From NCBI GenBank assembly GCA_944325875.1, contig CALVBU010000005.1, positions 92,398 to 156,397 on the forward strand: a DNA stretch of 64,000 nucleotides, in the 5' to 3' direction. The notes beneath the pieces are model-generated. The model did not search any database. It was not told where the DNA came from and saw only the letters and a program-made list of their open reading frames with translations. The DNA comes from Candidatus Gastranaerophilales bacterium. GTDB lineage: Bacteria; Cyanobacteriota; Vampirovibrionia; Gastranaerophilales; Gastranaerophilaceae. A program made the translations under genes and the position numbers. This document shows, one piece after another, positions 17,272 to 27,116 of the stretch. Numbering within the stretch: position 1 is the first letter of the stretch; each line of letters opens with the position of its first letter.

Positions 17272-19074
17272 TTATTCTTCATCAAGACTTAAAACAGCCA
17301 TGAATGCTTCTTGTGGAACTTCTACTCTTCCGACGGATTTCATACGTTTTTTACCTTTTTTCTGTTTTTCAAGAAGTTTACGTTTACGTGAGATATCGCC
17401 GCCGTAACATTTATCAAGAACGTTTTTGCGCATAGCTTTGATATTTGTTCTTGCTATTACTCGTCCACCTATTGCTGCCTGAATTGGAACTTCAAATAGT
17501 TGTTTTGGTATAATTTCTTTTAATTTTGTTGTTAACTTTTGTCCGATATAGAATGCACTATCTTCATGACATATAACAGAAAGTGCATCGACAATTTCTC
17601 CTGCAAGCATTATATCTAATTTTACAAGTTTTGAACGTTTGTATTCACTAAACTCGTAATCCATACTTGCATAACCTTTTGAACGAGATTTTAATTGATC
17701 GTAAAAGTCTGTGATTACTTCACTTAATGGGATTTCATATTCAAGACTGGCTCTTATTTTGTCAAGGTATGTCATATTTTTGAAAATACCGCGTTTTGTT
17801 TGAGCCAAATCCATTAATGTTCCGACATAGTCATTAGGTGTAATTATTTGAACTTTTACATAAGGTTCTTCTATGTAATCTCTATATTGTGCTGCCGGAA
17901 GATTTGCAGGGTTATCAATCTCAACCATTTCTCCATTTGTTTTGTAAACCTTATAAACAACTGACGGTGCAGTGGTTACCAAATCGAGATTGTATTCTCT
18001 CTCCAATCGCTCCTGTGCAATTTCCATGTGCAACATACCCAAGAAACCGCATCTGAAACCAAATCCTAATGCGCTTGATGTTTCAGGTTCAAAAGTTATA
18101 CTGCTGTCGTTTAATTTTAATTTTTCTAACGCTTCTTTCAAATCATGATAATCGTCATTATCAACAGGATACATACCTGAGAAAACCATTGGTAAAGCTT
18201 CTTTATAACCAGGTAACGGTTCTTTTGCAGGACTTTCTACAGTTGTGATTGTATCACCTACAAAACGGGTCAACTCTTTTATTGAACCTGCAAAATAACC
18301 TACATCTCCGCATTTTAACTCTTCTACAGGAACTCTCATTGGTGTTTGATAACCAAGTTCGACGATTTCATATTCTTTGCCAGAGGCCATAAATTTAACT
18401 TTATCGCCAAGTCGCATTTTGCCATCTACAATTCTAAAGAAACATAGAGTGCCTAAATATTGGTCATAAGCACTATCAAAAACCAATGCTCTAAGTGGTT
18501 TTTCTGTAGTATCTTCAGGTGGCGGAATTAGATCAACAACCGCTTCTAAAACTTCTTCAATACCTATTCCGGCTTTTGCGCTGACAGGAATTGCAAGTGA
18601 AGCATCAATCCCTAAAACTTCTTCTATTTCTGCTTTTACTCTTTCAACATCTGCTGATGGAAGGTCGATTTTGTTTATTACAGGGATAATTTCCAAATTC
18701 TGTTCTGCTGCAAGGTAAACGTTTGCTAATGTCTGAGCTTCAACACCTTGAGTGGCATCGACAATTAATAATGCACCTTCACAAGCTGCAAGTGATCTTG
18801 ATACTTCGTAAGAAAAGTCTACGTGTCCTGGGGTATCAATTAAATTTAAAATATAATCTTTGCCGTCTTTAGATTTATAATTCATTCTTGCGGCATTCAG
18901 TTTAATTGTAATACCTCGTTCACGTTCAATATCCATTGAATCCATTATTTGATTTTGCATATCTCGCTGAGCTACAGTGCCTGTGAATTCAAGCAATCTG
19001 TCTGCCAGTGTAGATTTTCCGTGGTCAATGTGTGCTATTATACAAAAATTTCTTACATTATCTTTATATTTCAT
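17272..19074 (-). CDS. lepA: Elongation factor 4 (LepA)
   Basis: Ribosome-bound GTPase that acts on stalled or back-translocated elongation complexes. The G domain has AHIDHGKST (P-loop), DTPGH and NKID. EF-G-like domains II, III and V follow, with the LepA-specific C-terminal domain rich in Lys/Arg ([16 protein letters not shown]). Length 600 is exact for the family. Confidence 0.96.
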   Translation of the reverse strand: MKYKDNVRNFCIIAHIDHGKSTLADRLLEFTGTVAQRDMQNQIMDSMDIERERGITIKLNAARMNYKSKDGKDYILNLIDTPGHVDFSYEVSRSLAACEGALLIVDATQGVEAQTLANVYLAAEQNLEIIPVINKIDLPSADVERVKAEIEEVLGIDASLAIPVSAKAGIGIEEVLEAVVDLIPPPEDTTEKPLRALVFDSAYDQYLGTLCFFRIVDGKMRLGDKVKFMASGKEYEIVELGYQTPMRVPVEELKCGDVGYFAGSIKELTRFVGDTITTVESPAKEPLPGYKEALPMVFSGMYPVDNDDYHDLKEALEKLKLNDSSITFEPETSSALGFGFRCGFLGMLHMEIAQERLEREYNLDLVTTAPSVVYKVYKTNGEMVEIDNPANLPAAQYRDYIEEPYVKVQIITPNDYVGTLMDLAQTKRGIFKNMTYLDKIRASLEYEIPLSEVITDFYDQLKSRSKGYASMDYEFSEYKRSKLVKLDIMLAGEIVDALSVICHEDSAFYIGQKLTTKLKEIIPKQLFEVPIQAAIGGRVIARTNIKAMRKNVLDKCYGGDISRKRKLLEKQKKGKKRMKSVGRVEVPQEAFMAVLSLDEE

Positions 19075-19220
19075 AATTTTTATTATATGCGGAAAACTCT
19101 ACACATCAAGAGGTTCGATAGTATTTGAATATATTCTTTAATAATATTTATTAATAATACTTCCGTTTTTTATTTTTTAGTGTATAATAAATTTGTTGGA
19201 TTTAAGCATGGTAATTTGAT

Positions 19221-19436
19221 ATGAATACTGAAGAAAATGATTTCGTGGTGAAATTTTTTGGAATTCAAAATCTTTATTTTGAAGAACAAAACTACCTTGA
19301 AATTTTAAAAGGATATTGCGAACATAAATTAGACAAATCTGATGAATTAAATAAAGTTTATCTTTTATTAGATTTAATTTATAACATTCATATAAAAGCT
19401 TCTAAAGAATCGGAAAAATTGATTTCAGGAATTTAA
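19221..19436 (+). CDS. Small hypothetical protein (71 aa)
   Basis: Acidic helical protein (FFGIQNLYFEEQNYLEILKGY; KVYLLLDLIYNIHIKASKES). There is no signal peptide and no clear ribosome site. The end overlaps the convergent prmC gene by 12 bases. Not recognised; moderate doubt that it is expressed. Confidence 0.4.
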   Translation: MNTEENDFVVKFFGIQNLYFEEQNYLEILKGYCEHKLDKSDELNKVYLLLDLIYNIHIKASKESEKLISGI

Positions 19437-20261
19437 TCTGCCACAAATTACTCGTTCAATTCCTGCCAAATCTTTAATGATTTCTATTTTTGAGAAGCTT
19501 TTGTTCATAAGATTTTTTACGAGTTCTGCTTGTCCAATTCCTAATTCAAAAAGTAAATATCCGTTTTCATTAAGTATTTTTGGGGCATCATTGATAATTT
19601 TTTCATAAAATTCAATACCTTTATCATCTTTGGTATAAAGAGCGATTTCAGGATCAAAAGAAACTTCTTTTTGGATATTTTCTTTTTGTGATGGGGGAAT
19701 ATATGGTGGGTTCGATACAATGATATCAAAACTTTCACCAGGTTTTACGTTTGAAAAAATATCTGATTTTCTAAAAATTGCTTTATTAAACAAGTTAAGT
19801 CTTGAGGCATTATCTAATGCTGTGTTTAGTGCATCTGTAGAAATATCAAGTCCAATAATTTGGCAATCAGTATGTTTAGCAATCATACATGCGATACAGC
19901 CGCTTCCTGTACCGACATCCAGTGCTATTTTAAAATTATTTTTATTAATAATTTCGATTGCCTTTCTTACAAGGATTTCTGTTTCATCTCTTGGGATAAG
20001 TACTGACGGATTTACTATGAATTTTTCACCCATAAAATCTGCAAAGCCAATTATATGCTGAATAGGTTTTCTTGTTTTTGCTCTGAGTTCGGCTTTTTCT
20101 TTAACAATATTCAATTTATCGGCGTCTAGTTTTTTACCCATTATGATATCTTTGACACTATAATTGGCAAAATGTTCAATAAGCATTTTTACTTCAATAT
20201 TGGCTTCATTGGGTTCAATCCCACTGTCTGTTAAAATTTTTACTATGTCTTGTATTGTCAT
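19425..20261 (-). CDS. prmC: Peptide chain release factor N5-glutamine methyltransferase
   Basis: Methylates the Gln of the GGQ motif in release factors RF1/RF2. An N-terminal helical domain is followed by a class I SAM methyltransferase domain with DVGTGSGCIA and the catalytic NPPY (DIIVSNPPYIPP). Length 278 is typical. No prfA lies beside it. The adjoining upstream gene ends 2 bases before its start. Confidence 0.92.
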   Translation of the reverse strand: MTIQDIVKILTDSGIEPNEANIEVKMLIEHFANYSVKDIIMGKKLDADKLNIVKEKAELRAKTRKPIQHIIGFADFMGEKFIVNPSVLIPRDETEILVRKAIEIINKNNFKIALDVGTGSGCIACMIAKHTDCQIIGLDISTDALNTALDNASRLNLFNKAIFRKSDIFSNVKPGESFDIIVSNPPYIPPSQKENIQKEVSFDPEIALYTKDDKGIEFYEKIINDAPKILNENGYLLFELGIGQAELVKNLMNKSFSKIEIIKDLAGIERVICGRLNS

Positions 20262-20263
20262 TA

Positions 20264-21190
20264 TTATAATCCTGTTTTTTCAACTATTTTTAAGTGGTCG
20301 ATCATTTCAAATATTGAAATAATTTCTTTTAAAAATTGCATATATTGTGCAGAATCTGTAACCGGTGTACTTAATTGGCCTAATTGAAATAAGTCTTTAT
20401 ATGTTGATAATGCAATTAATATTTTGCCGTTTTTAAAAGAGCATTGGTGTTCATATGCATTGAACGAAGTTGTTATATTTTTAAATCTTTCCATAAAGGC
20501 AGGAGTTAAAAGGAATCTTGCTTCTACTTGGTCATTAGAATCTACAAAATATTTTTTATTAAATTCAGGATCTTCAAGTTTTACTTCTTGATAAACTTTT
20601 TTGTTAAACAAAAATTCTCGGCTACGAACAATAGTGTGACCTGTAAATCTTTTACCTACACCAATAGAAATTAAAACTCCTTTAAATTCGGTGCGTTTTT
20701 TTCGTCCGTTACGTGTATATTCATAATAATATAGTTTGGTTTCAGAGATTTCAATAGGAGTTTGTCTATATTCACCTCTGAAATTATCATCTACAGCTCT
20801 TTTAGTAAATTTATCAAAAATTTGAGAATCTTTTATTTCATACGTGTCAATGATTTGACAATTTGTCCAAGTAAAATTCCCGAAGGCTTGCATAAACAAT
20901 GGCATTAGTTGTTTTTTTAATTTGTTTTCAAATTTTTTTTGTATAGTTTTATAGCAAAGACTACTACCAAAAAATAATGCTCCAGCTATGTAATATATAA
21001 TTTCCATAGGTTTGTAGAAACTTATTCCAAAAACAATCAGAGCTAATATAAGAACTATGGAAGAAAATATCCAAGCTTTTTTATGTTCAATTTTTCTTTC
21101 ATTATCTATGTATTTAAGTTGTGGCAAAACTTTTTCGTGATAGATTTTTGCAAAATTATGCTTAAATTCTTGAATATTATTAATTTCCAT
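20264..21190 (-). CDS. DUF3137 family membrane protein
   Basis: An N-terminal helical region is followed by two membrane helices (about residues 43-85: IFSSIVLILALIVFGISFY, IIYYIAGALFFGS) and a soluble C-terminal domain of about 200 residues. This layout and the FTWT/YEYTRNGRKKRTEFKGVLI segments are those of DUF3137 proteins, whose function is unknown. The ATG at 21190 has GAGGGG upstream and is preferred over an overlapping GTG. It belongs to a leftward unit with the 21193 gene and prmC. Confidence 0.75.
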   Translation of the reverse strand: MEINNIQEFKHNFAKIYHEKVLPQLKYIDNERKIEHKKAWIFSSIVLILALIVFGISFYKPMEIIYYIAGALFFGSSLCYKTIQKKFENKLKKQLMPLFMQAFGNFTWTNCQIIDTYEIKDSQIFDKFTKRAVDDNFRGEYRQTPIEISETKLYYYEYTRNGRKKRTEFKGVLISIGVGKRFTGHTIVRSREFLFNKKVYQEVKLEDPEFNKKYFVDSNDQVEARFLLTPAFMERFKNITTSFNAYEHQCSFKNGKILIALSTYKDLFQLGQLSTPVTDSAQYMQFLKEIISIFEMIDHLKIVEKTGL

Positions 21191-21192
21191 AT

Positions 21193-21699
21193 TCACCCCT
21201 CATAATTTGTAATTGTTGGTGTTGAGTATTCCGTTAAAATTTTATCTATTTCGTTTTTAGCTTCCAGTTTGGAAGAAAGCTCTTTTTTTTCGATGTTATA
21301 TTTTTTGCATAGTCTTTCGTAATAATATAATTGTTTTTTTGTTGGAGCTTCTTTGCTCATTTTTACTTCTTGAAGGAATTTTCTTTTCTTTTTTTCAAAT
21401 TCTTTATTGGCCTGAATAATAGGTTCTTGTTTCTTTTTATAGTCGTAATATTTTCTGCATTCTTTCAAATAAAGTTTTGTATCTTGCAGGAATTTGTCAT
21501 CATCTAAAAAGTCTTTTAAAAATTCAAATCTTGAAGCATTAATTTCTAAATAATATCTTTCATCGTCAAGAAAATTATTCAAAATTTCTTCAATAGATTG
21601 TTCAGGAGTCTTTTTTACTAAAGCTCTCAAAAATGTGCATAAAGAAGCTTTTTGGTTTTTTGTAAAATCAAGATAAATCTGTTTTTTTACTTCATACAT
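21193..21699 (-). CDS. Hypothetical Lys-rich helical protein (168 aa)
   Basis: Almost entirely charged helix and probable coiled coil, with no signal peptide. The segment KEAPTKKQLYYYERLCKKYNIE resembles a short T-x-KQ-x-Y-x3-L motif found at the ends of various replication- or phage-associated proteins. It is encoded immediately before the DUF3137 gene, and the stop sits within that gene's ribosome site, so the two are coupled. Function unknown. Confidence 0.6.
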   Translation of the reverse strand: MYEVKKQIYLDFTKNQKASLCTFLRALVKKTPEQSIEEILNNFLDDERYYLEINASRFEFLKDFLDDDKFLQDTKLYLKECRKYYDYKKKQEPIIQANKEFEKKKRKFLQEVKMSKEAPTKKQLYYYERLCKKYNIEKKELSSKLEAKNEIDKILTEYSTPTITNYEG

Positions 21700-21824
21700 A
21701 TGTTTGATTTTATCATATTTTGATGATTTGTGTAAATAAATTCTTAGTATGAGATTTTGTTTAGTACATATTTATGTTACGATTTATATGTTTAGTTTTA
21801 ATATTTATAAATTTGGAGAGAAAG

Positions 21825-23153
21825 ATGGAAAACTTTATTTCTACTCACGGAATGGTAATTTCAGGAGCAATTCTTTTGATTGCTTATATCTTTATTGCCA
21901 GTGAGAAAATTCAAAAGTCAGTAGTGGCTCTTGTTGGAGCTTCTTTGACTATGCTTTTGGGCCTTCTTCCTTTCAAAGGATATTATGATGCACAGGCTCA
22001 GACTTATGTTCGCTCCGTTTTTGATTACATTGCTTTTGAAGTAATTTTCTTACTTATCGGTATGATGATTATTGTTCATATTGCAAGTAAGAGCGGTGTG
22101 TTTAAGTGGATGGCTATTCAACTTTTAAAATTTACTAAAGGTCATCCGAAACTTGTTTTATTTACTTTAGCTGCATTTACTGCAGTTGCTTCAGCATTTT
22201 TGGATAACGTTACAACAGTTGTTCTTATGATGCCTGTTACTTTTGTTATTGCAAAAGAATTCGATACTGATCCTGTACCATTTTTGATTACTGAAGTTTT
22301 AGCTTCTAACATCGGTGGTACTGCTACATTAATCGGTGACCCTCCTAATATTATTATTGGTGCGAAAGCCGGTTTAAGCTTTATGGATTTCGTAAATGAG
22401 TTAACATTAATTGTATTTTTAATTTTTATGGTTGTTGTTGGTGTTCTTATTTTGTTATTCAGAAAAGGATTAAAAGCAACTCCTGAAAAAATGGCTCATG
22501 TTGCTAATCTTGATAACTCAAAAACTATTACCGATAAAAAATTAATGATTCGTTCAATGATTACTTTAGCATTGGTAATTCTTGGTTTTGTAACTCATGA
22601 TAAAACTCATATTGATGCTTATGTATTTGCAGTAGCAGGTGCCAGCTTCTTGTTATTATTTGAAAAACCAAAAGAAATTTACAAAGATGTTGAGTGGTTA
22701 ACTATTTTCTTCTTTGTAGGTTTATTCATTATTATTGGTGGATTTGAAGCTAACGGTGGTATTGCATTTTTGGCTGACGGGTTAATTAAATTGACTCATG
22801 GAAGTCTTGATGCAGCTACAATGTTAATTCTTTGGGGTTCAGGTTTGTTATCAGGTGTAATTGATAATATTCCTTACACTGCAACAATGGCTCCATTGAT
22901 TGCTCAAGTTCAACATACTATACCTTATACAGGTGCAGGTCATCATCCTTTGTGGTGGGCTCTTGCTTTAGGTGCTTGCTTGGGTGGAAACCTTACTGTA
23001 ATTGGTGCTGCTGCAAACGTTCTTGTTTCTGAAACTGCAGCAACAAAAGGACATCCAATTACATTTATGCGATTCTTAAAATACGGTGCGTTGACTACGT
23101 TTATATCTTTAACGTTAAGTTCAATTTATCTGTATTTTAGATATTTGCACTAA
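21825..23153 (+). CDS. SLC13/ArsB-NhaD family ion transporter
   Basis: Polytopic inner-membrane protein with about 11-12 hydrophobic segments. Family motifs are present: DNVTTVVLMMPVTFVIAKEF, and TATLIGDPPNIIIGAKAG, typical of ArsB/NhaD and citrate-type permeases. A second SGVIDNIPYTATMAP motif marks the inverted second half. The substrate cannot be assigned (arsenite, Na+/H+ or dicarboxylate). The start is the ATG at 21825 because GGAGAG lies 5 bases upstream; an earlier ATG at 21774 lacks one. Confidence 0.85.
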   Translation: MENFISTHGMVISGAILLIAYIFIASEKIQKSVVALVGASLTMLLGLLPFKGYYDAQAQTYVRSVFDYIAFEVIFLLIGMMIIVHIASKSGVFKWMAIQLLKFTKGHPKLVLFTLAAFTAVASAFLDNVTTVVLMMPVTFVIAKEFDTDPVPFLITEVLASNIGGTATLIGDPPNIIIGAKAGLSFMDFVNELTLIVFLIFMVVVGVLILLFRKGLKATPEKMAHVANLDNSKTITDKKLMIRSMITLALVILGFVTHDKTHIDAYVFAVAGASFLLLFEKPKEIYKDVEWLTIFFFVGLFIIIGGFEANGGIAFLADGLIKLTHGSLDAATMLILWGSGLLSGVIDNIPYTATMAPLIAQVQHTIPYTGAGHHPLWWALALGACLGGNLTVIGAAANVLVSETAATKGHPITFMRFLKYGALTTFISLTLSSIYLYFRYLH

Positions 23154-23171
23154 TTGGATATTATAAAATTT

Positions 23172-23208
23172 AAAATGGGCTCGAGTATTTTATTCGAGCT
23201 CATTTTTT
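23172..23208 (+). terminator. Intrinsic terminator
   Basis: ATGGGCTCGA pairs with TCGAGCTCAT (one G-U) followed by six T. It closes the transporter gene; its end touches the stop of the convergent YkgJ-like gene. Confidence 0.85.
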
Positions 23209-23758
23209 AGAACCAATCTATTAGTGGTCTTATTTCTCCACATTCGAGTTCGTATTTTTCTGCAAGATTACTCCGTAAGATTTTATCAATAGTAAGTTCT
23301 TTTTTTATAGGATTATCAAGATAAATTTCTTTTGTTTCAGGATTAAAGACTTTTGCATAATTCAAGCCTTGATTTGTACAATTGGGCAAATTTATTGTTC
23401 CGTCTGATTTTAAGTATGCAAGTCCAAAAGTTCTACATACAATTCCTCGTCTTTCATAAAGTGTACAGCTTTTGTTGACCAAGAATGGACATTGATATAA
23501 AAATCGTTCTGATTTGGAATTTTGTTTTGCGATTTTTAAATCCGTTATATTTTTGCGAATTTCGGATTTAATATCTTTGGGTAAGTCGAGAAAACCATAC
23601 ATAAGATATTCCGCTTCAAGGCGAGAAAATGGATATTCACCTTTTTCACAGCAATCGGTGCAGCCCTGTTTACATTTAATATATTGTTCTTGTTCTAAAA
23701 AATATCCTCGAAGCTCTTTATCGAGTTCTTCGAGGAATTTTTCGTATCTTTTCAGCAT
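23207..23758 (-). CDS. YkgJ-type cysteine-cluster protein
   Basis: Contains the zinc/iron-chelating signature C29-x3-C33-x2-C36-C37 and a second set (QCPFLVNKSCTLYERRGIVC). Members of this family (UPF0153-like) bind metal; their role is not defined. 183 residues, cytoplasmic. Its first base is the last base of the GT39 gene, so they share a transcript. Confidence 0.8.
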   Translation of the reverse strand: MLKRYEKFLEELDKELRGYFLEQEQYIKCKQGCTDCCEKGEYPFSRLEAEYLMYGFLDLPKDIKSEIRKNITDLKIAKQNSKSERFLYQCPFLVNKSCTLYERRGIVCRTFGLAYLKSDGTINLPNCTNQGLNYAKVFNPETKEIYLDNPIKKELTIDKILRSNLAEKYELECGEIRPLIDWF

Positions 23759-25431
23759 TATTTTCCTCTAATGAGTATGTATTTTCTTCCATCTATTACG
23801 GTTTTGTATTTTAAACCGTTGCCATATTTTGCTAGGTTTTTCTTTTTCATAGAAATTAGAGCATCATTTTGTTCTAATTCTTCTTCAAGATTGTCTCTTG
23901 TTAATTCTTCAATATATTTTATGTGAGCTCCATAATAGTATAATAAAGAATATCTTCTTGTATCTCCAAAAGAGATTAATTGTTCTTTTTGCTCGTTTGC
24001 ATATTTTGCAAATTTCATCAAGTCATCTTGTCCAAATTTATAATCTATTAAAAAGAATTCTTTTGTACAAAATGCTGAAACTAATAATGTAAAGAGTACA
24101 TAAGTGAAAAATACTCCCCAAGGTTTGTTTTTCATTGCGCAAAGAATGCTTGAAATTCCTGAAAATGCTACAAAGCCTATTGTCATCCATTTTGCAGGAT
24201 AAATATCCTGATATAGCCAATCTGGTAAGAATAAAGGACTGAATAATGCTCCTACAACTAAGAATAAGCATATTCCACCCCATATATATACAGATAAGTT
24301 TATAGCTTTTTTGTGTTTTGCGTTATTAATATATTCAAGCCATCCGAACGCTATGATACAAGCAAGATGCACATAAATTGGTAAGATGTAAGTGATAAGT
24401 TTTGTGCTTGATGATGAGAAAAATAATAGAATAAATACCGCTGCAAGCCAGTTTAATGCAAGATATTTGTGTGCATCGTCTAAGTTATTAAAATTGAATT
24501 TAATGTTTTTAAAAATTTCTAATTTAAAGTTTTTTGCTTTAGCAATTACAATCGCAACAGCTGAGAAAATCCATGGGATTAATCCCCAGAATATATTCAC
24601 AAAATAAAACCAAAACGGTTCTGAACGATTTATATCGTTTGATGTGAAAAATCTTGCAAGGTGATGTTTTACAATATATTCTTCATAAAAAGTCGGGTTA
24701 TGAATGTTTAGCATTAATAAATGCCAAGGTAGAACTATTAAGAAAAAGAATGCCAAACCAACAAGAATATATTTAGGTTTGAATGCACTTTTTAATTTGT
24801 CTGCAAGTAATAAGGCGAAAAACATTACACCAAAAGGTAATACAAATCCCGGAATACCTTTTGCCATTACTGCTAATCCTGAAAATATGTAAAATAGCCA
24901 AATACAGAATTTTTTATTTTCTTCTTTACAGAAAAATGTTAAAAATCCCAACATAATTGAAAATGCAACACAAGTTGATACCACAATATCAAGGATTGCG
25001 AATTTTGCTAAAATAACGAATTCAAAAGATGTTGCTAAAATTAAAGAAGAAAGGATTCCGTAATTTCTTGAAACGATTTTTCTTCCCATAAAATATGTCA
25101 AGAAGCAAACTAAAGTTCCATAAAGTGAGACAGGAAATCTTGCTGTAAATTCGTTAATTTTTCCAAAGATTGCAAACGATATGCACTCACCCCAGAAAAA
25201 TAAAGGTGGTTTTTCAAAGAAATAATCATCATTCAACATAAGTGTCATAAAATCTTTTGAATGAAACATATCTCTTGACATAGCTACATATCTTGTTTCA
25301 TCAACATCCATAAGTGGATAATTTCCTATGTTATGGAAAAATATAAAATAAAATAAAATGCACAATCCTAAAACGGTAAACCATTCAGGATGTTTTTTAA
25401 TAAAATCTATTGTGCTGTTAATAACGTTCAT
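23758..25431 (-). CDS. GT39-type membrane glycosyltransferase (ArnT/PMT-like)
   Basis: About 10-12 membrane helices and the first-loop acidic motif MDVDETRYVAMSRDM, as in dolichyl/undecaprenyl-phosphate-sugar transferases (ArnT, PMT). Such enzymes move a sugar from a lipid carrier to lipid A, protein or another envelope acceptor; the acceptor here is unknown. The C-terminal soluble domain is about 100 residues. Length 557 is typical. The ribosome site GGAGAG lies inside a 9-bp hairpin directly upstream, which may limit translation. Confidence 0.82.
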   Translation of the reverse strand: MNVINSTIDFIKKHPEWFTVLGLCILFYFIFFHNIGNYPLMDVDETRYVAMSRDMFHSKDFMTLMLNDDYFFEKPPLFFWGECISFAIFGKINEFTARFPVSLYGTLVCFLTYFMGRKIVSRNYGILSSLILATSFEFVILAKFAILDIVVSTCVAFSIMLGFLTFFCKEENKKFCIWLFYIFSGLAVMAKGIPGFVLPFGVMFFALLLADKLKSAFKPKYILVGLAFFFLIVLPWHLLMLNIHNPTFYEEYIVKHHLARFFTSNDINRSEPFWFYFVNIFWGLIPWIFSAVAIVIAKAKNFKLEIFKNIKFNFNNLDDAHKYLALNWLAAVFILLFFSSSSTKLITYILPIYVHLACIIAFGWLEYINNAKHKKAINLSVYIWGGICLFLVVGALFSPLFLPDWLYQDIYPAKWMTIGFVAFSGISSILCAMKNKPWGVFFTYVLFTLLVSAFCTKEFFLIDYKFGQDDLMKFAKYANEQKEQLISFGDTRRYSLLYYYGAHIKYIEELTRDNLEEELEQNDALISMKKKNLAKYGNGLKYKTVIDGRKYILIRGK

Positions 25432-25435
25432 TTAA

Positions 25436-25468
25436 ATACTCTCCCTAATCAGTCACCAAGGAGAGTAT
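25436..25468 (-). promoter_or_regulatory. Hairpin sequestering the GT39 ribosome site
   Basis: On the minus strand ATACTCTCC pairs perfectly with GGAGAGTAT around a 15-base loop. The 3' arm contains the GGAGAG ribosome site, 7 bases from the ATG. Folding would hide the site. Whether anything relieves it is unknown. Confidence 0.5.
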
Positions 25469-25547
25469 ATCATAAACATTTTTAAAACAAAAATATAATC
25501 CTATTTATATACCCTTGTGGCTATATGAATAACGCGTTGGTTTAAAA

Positions 25548-26933
25548 CTAAAAAGCATCTGTTTTGATAGGATTTTTGAATTTTGTAATATTGCCTTGGA
25601 AAAGAAGTTTTACAGTTGCAAGACCACCGTTTCTGTGTTTTGCAACAATAATTTCAGATTCTCCTTTCGCTGCAGCTTTTATAGCTTCTTCATCTTCGCC
25701 TTCTTCAGTTTTTCTATAATATTCATCACGATAAATGAACATAACGATGTCGGCGTCTTGTTCGATAGATCCTGATTCACGAAGGTCTGAAAGCATTGGA
25801 CGTTTGTCGGTTCTGCTTTCAACCGCACGTGATAGCTGTGAAAGTGCAATTACCGGAACATCAAGTTCTTTTGCAAGGATTTTCAAACCTCTTGATATTG
25901 CCGAAATCTGCTGCATACGGTCTTCTCTTCCGCTGCCTTCCATCAATTGAAGATAGTCGATTAAGATTAGTCCAAGATCTTTTTCTTCCATTTTTAGACG
26001 ACGGCATTTTGCACGAATATCGGTAATGGTACATCCGCTTGTATCATCAATATATACAGGTGCTTGTGCAAACGAATTCATTGCGTCAGCTAATTTTTCC
26101 CAGTCTTTACTTTGCATATTCCCGGTTTTAATTCTTTGTGAATCAATTTCCGCTTCGGAACACAACATACGTTGAACAAGCTGATCCTTCGACATTTCAA
26201 GTGAGAATATTGCAACAGGAACTTTTGCTCTTATTGCAACATTTTGCGCAATGTTTAGAGCGAATGCCGTTTTTCCCATTGCAGGACGTGCTGCCAGAAT
26301 GATTAAGTCAGATCTCTGTAATCCGTTTAATACAACGTCTAAATCAAAAAATCCTGTAGGAACTCCTAAAAGTTCATCTTTATGATTATATCTGTATTCG
26401 ATTTTTTCATATGTATTAAGAACCAAATCTTTTACGTGGACAAGATCACTTGTCGATTTTCTTGATGCAATATCAAAAATTAATTTTTCTGCATTATCAA
26501 GTGATTCATCTATCGGATTCATATCGTATCCGAAGGTTACAATTTCTGATCCTGCATTAATTAAAGCTCTTTTAATAGATTTTTCTTGAATAATTTTTGC
26601 GTAATATTCAACGTTTGATGTGGTAATTGCGTTGAAACTTAAATCATTAATAAATGAACGTCCGCCAACTGCTTCAAGTTTGGAATTATAGCTTAAAACA
26701 TCTGATACTGAGATAATATCGATTTTTTCGTTTTGATTGAAAAGTTCAAGCATTGCCTCATAGATGTATCTGTGGGCAGGTTTGTAAAAACTTTCAGGTT
26801 TTAAAGATTCAACGACTTTTGTGATAACTCGAGGGTTTACAAGGATAGCTCCTAAAACCGCTTCTTCTGCTTCTATATTTTGAGGTAATAAGTTTAAATC
26901 TTGATTATTCTTTTTTTCTTTAACAGGTGGCAT
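25548..26933 (-). CDS. dnaB: Replicative DNA helicase
   Basis: Ring helicase that unwinds DNA at the fork and recruits primase. The N-terminal DnaG-interacting domain starts at LPQNIEAEEAVLGAIL. The RecA-like ATPase domain has Walker A (ARPAMGKTAFALN), Walker B (LILIDYLQLM) and the arginine-finger region near the C-terminus. Length 461 without intein. An AAGGAG site precedes the ATG. It is not linked to rplI or ssb here. Confidence 0.95.
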   Translation of the reverse strand: MPPVKEKKNNQDLNLLPQNIEAEEAVLGAILVNPRVITKVVESLKPESFYKPAHRYIYEAMLELFNQNEKIDIISVSDVLSYNSKLEAVGGRSFINDLSFNAITTSNVEYYAKIIQEKSIKRALINAGSEIVTFGYDMNPIDESLDNAEKLIFDIASRKSTSDLVHVKDLVLNTYEKIEYRYNHKDELLGVPTGFFDLDVVLNGLQRSDLIILAARPAMGKTAFALNIAQNVAIRAKVPVAIFSLEMSKDQLVQRMLCSEAEIDSQRIKTGNMQSKDWEKLADAMNSFAQAPVYIDDTSGCTITDIRAKCRRLKMEEKDLGLILIDYLQLMEGSGREDRMQQISAISRGLKILAKELDVPVIALSQLSRAVESRTDKRPMLSDLRESGSIEQDADIVMFIYRDEYYRKTEEGEDEEAIKAAAKGESEIIVAKHRNGGLATVKLLFQGNITKFKNPIKTDAF

Positions 26934-27116
26934 GACATACTCCTTAACTTGTTATTTATTATGATATAACATCAAGAGTTAAATATTCCATGTCGCTTTA
27001 TATATTTTTACAAGTTTTTCTTTAATATTTATTAATAAATTGGTAATCCTATATCAATTTTTAATGATATCTATATTTAATATATACAAGGGAAATAAAT
27101 TTACGGGGATTTTGAT

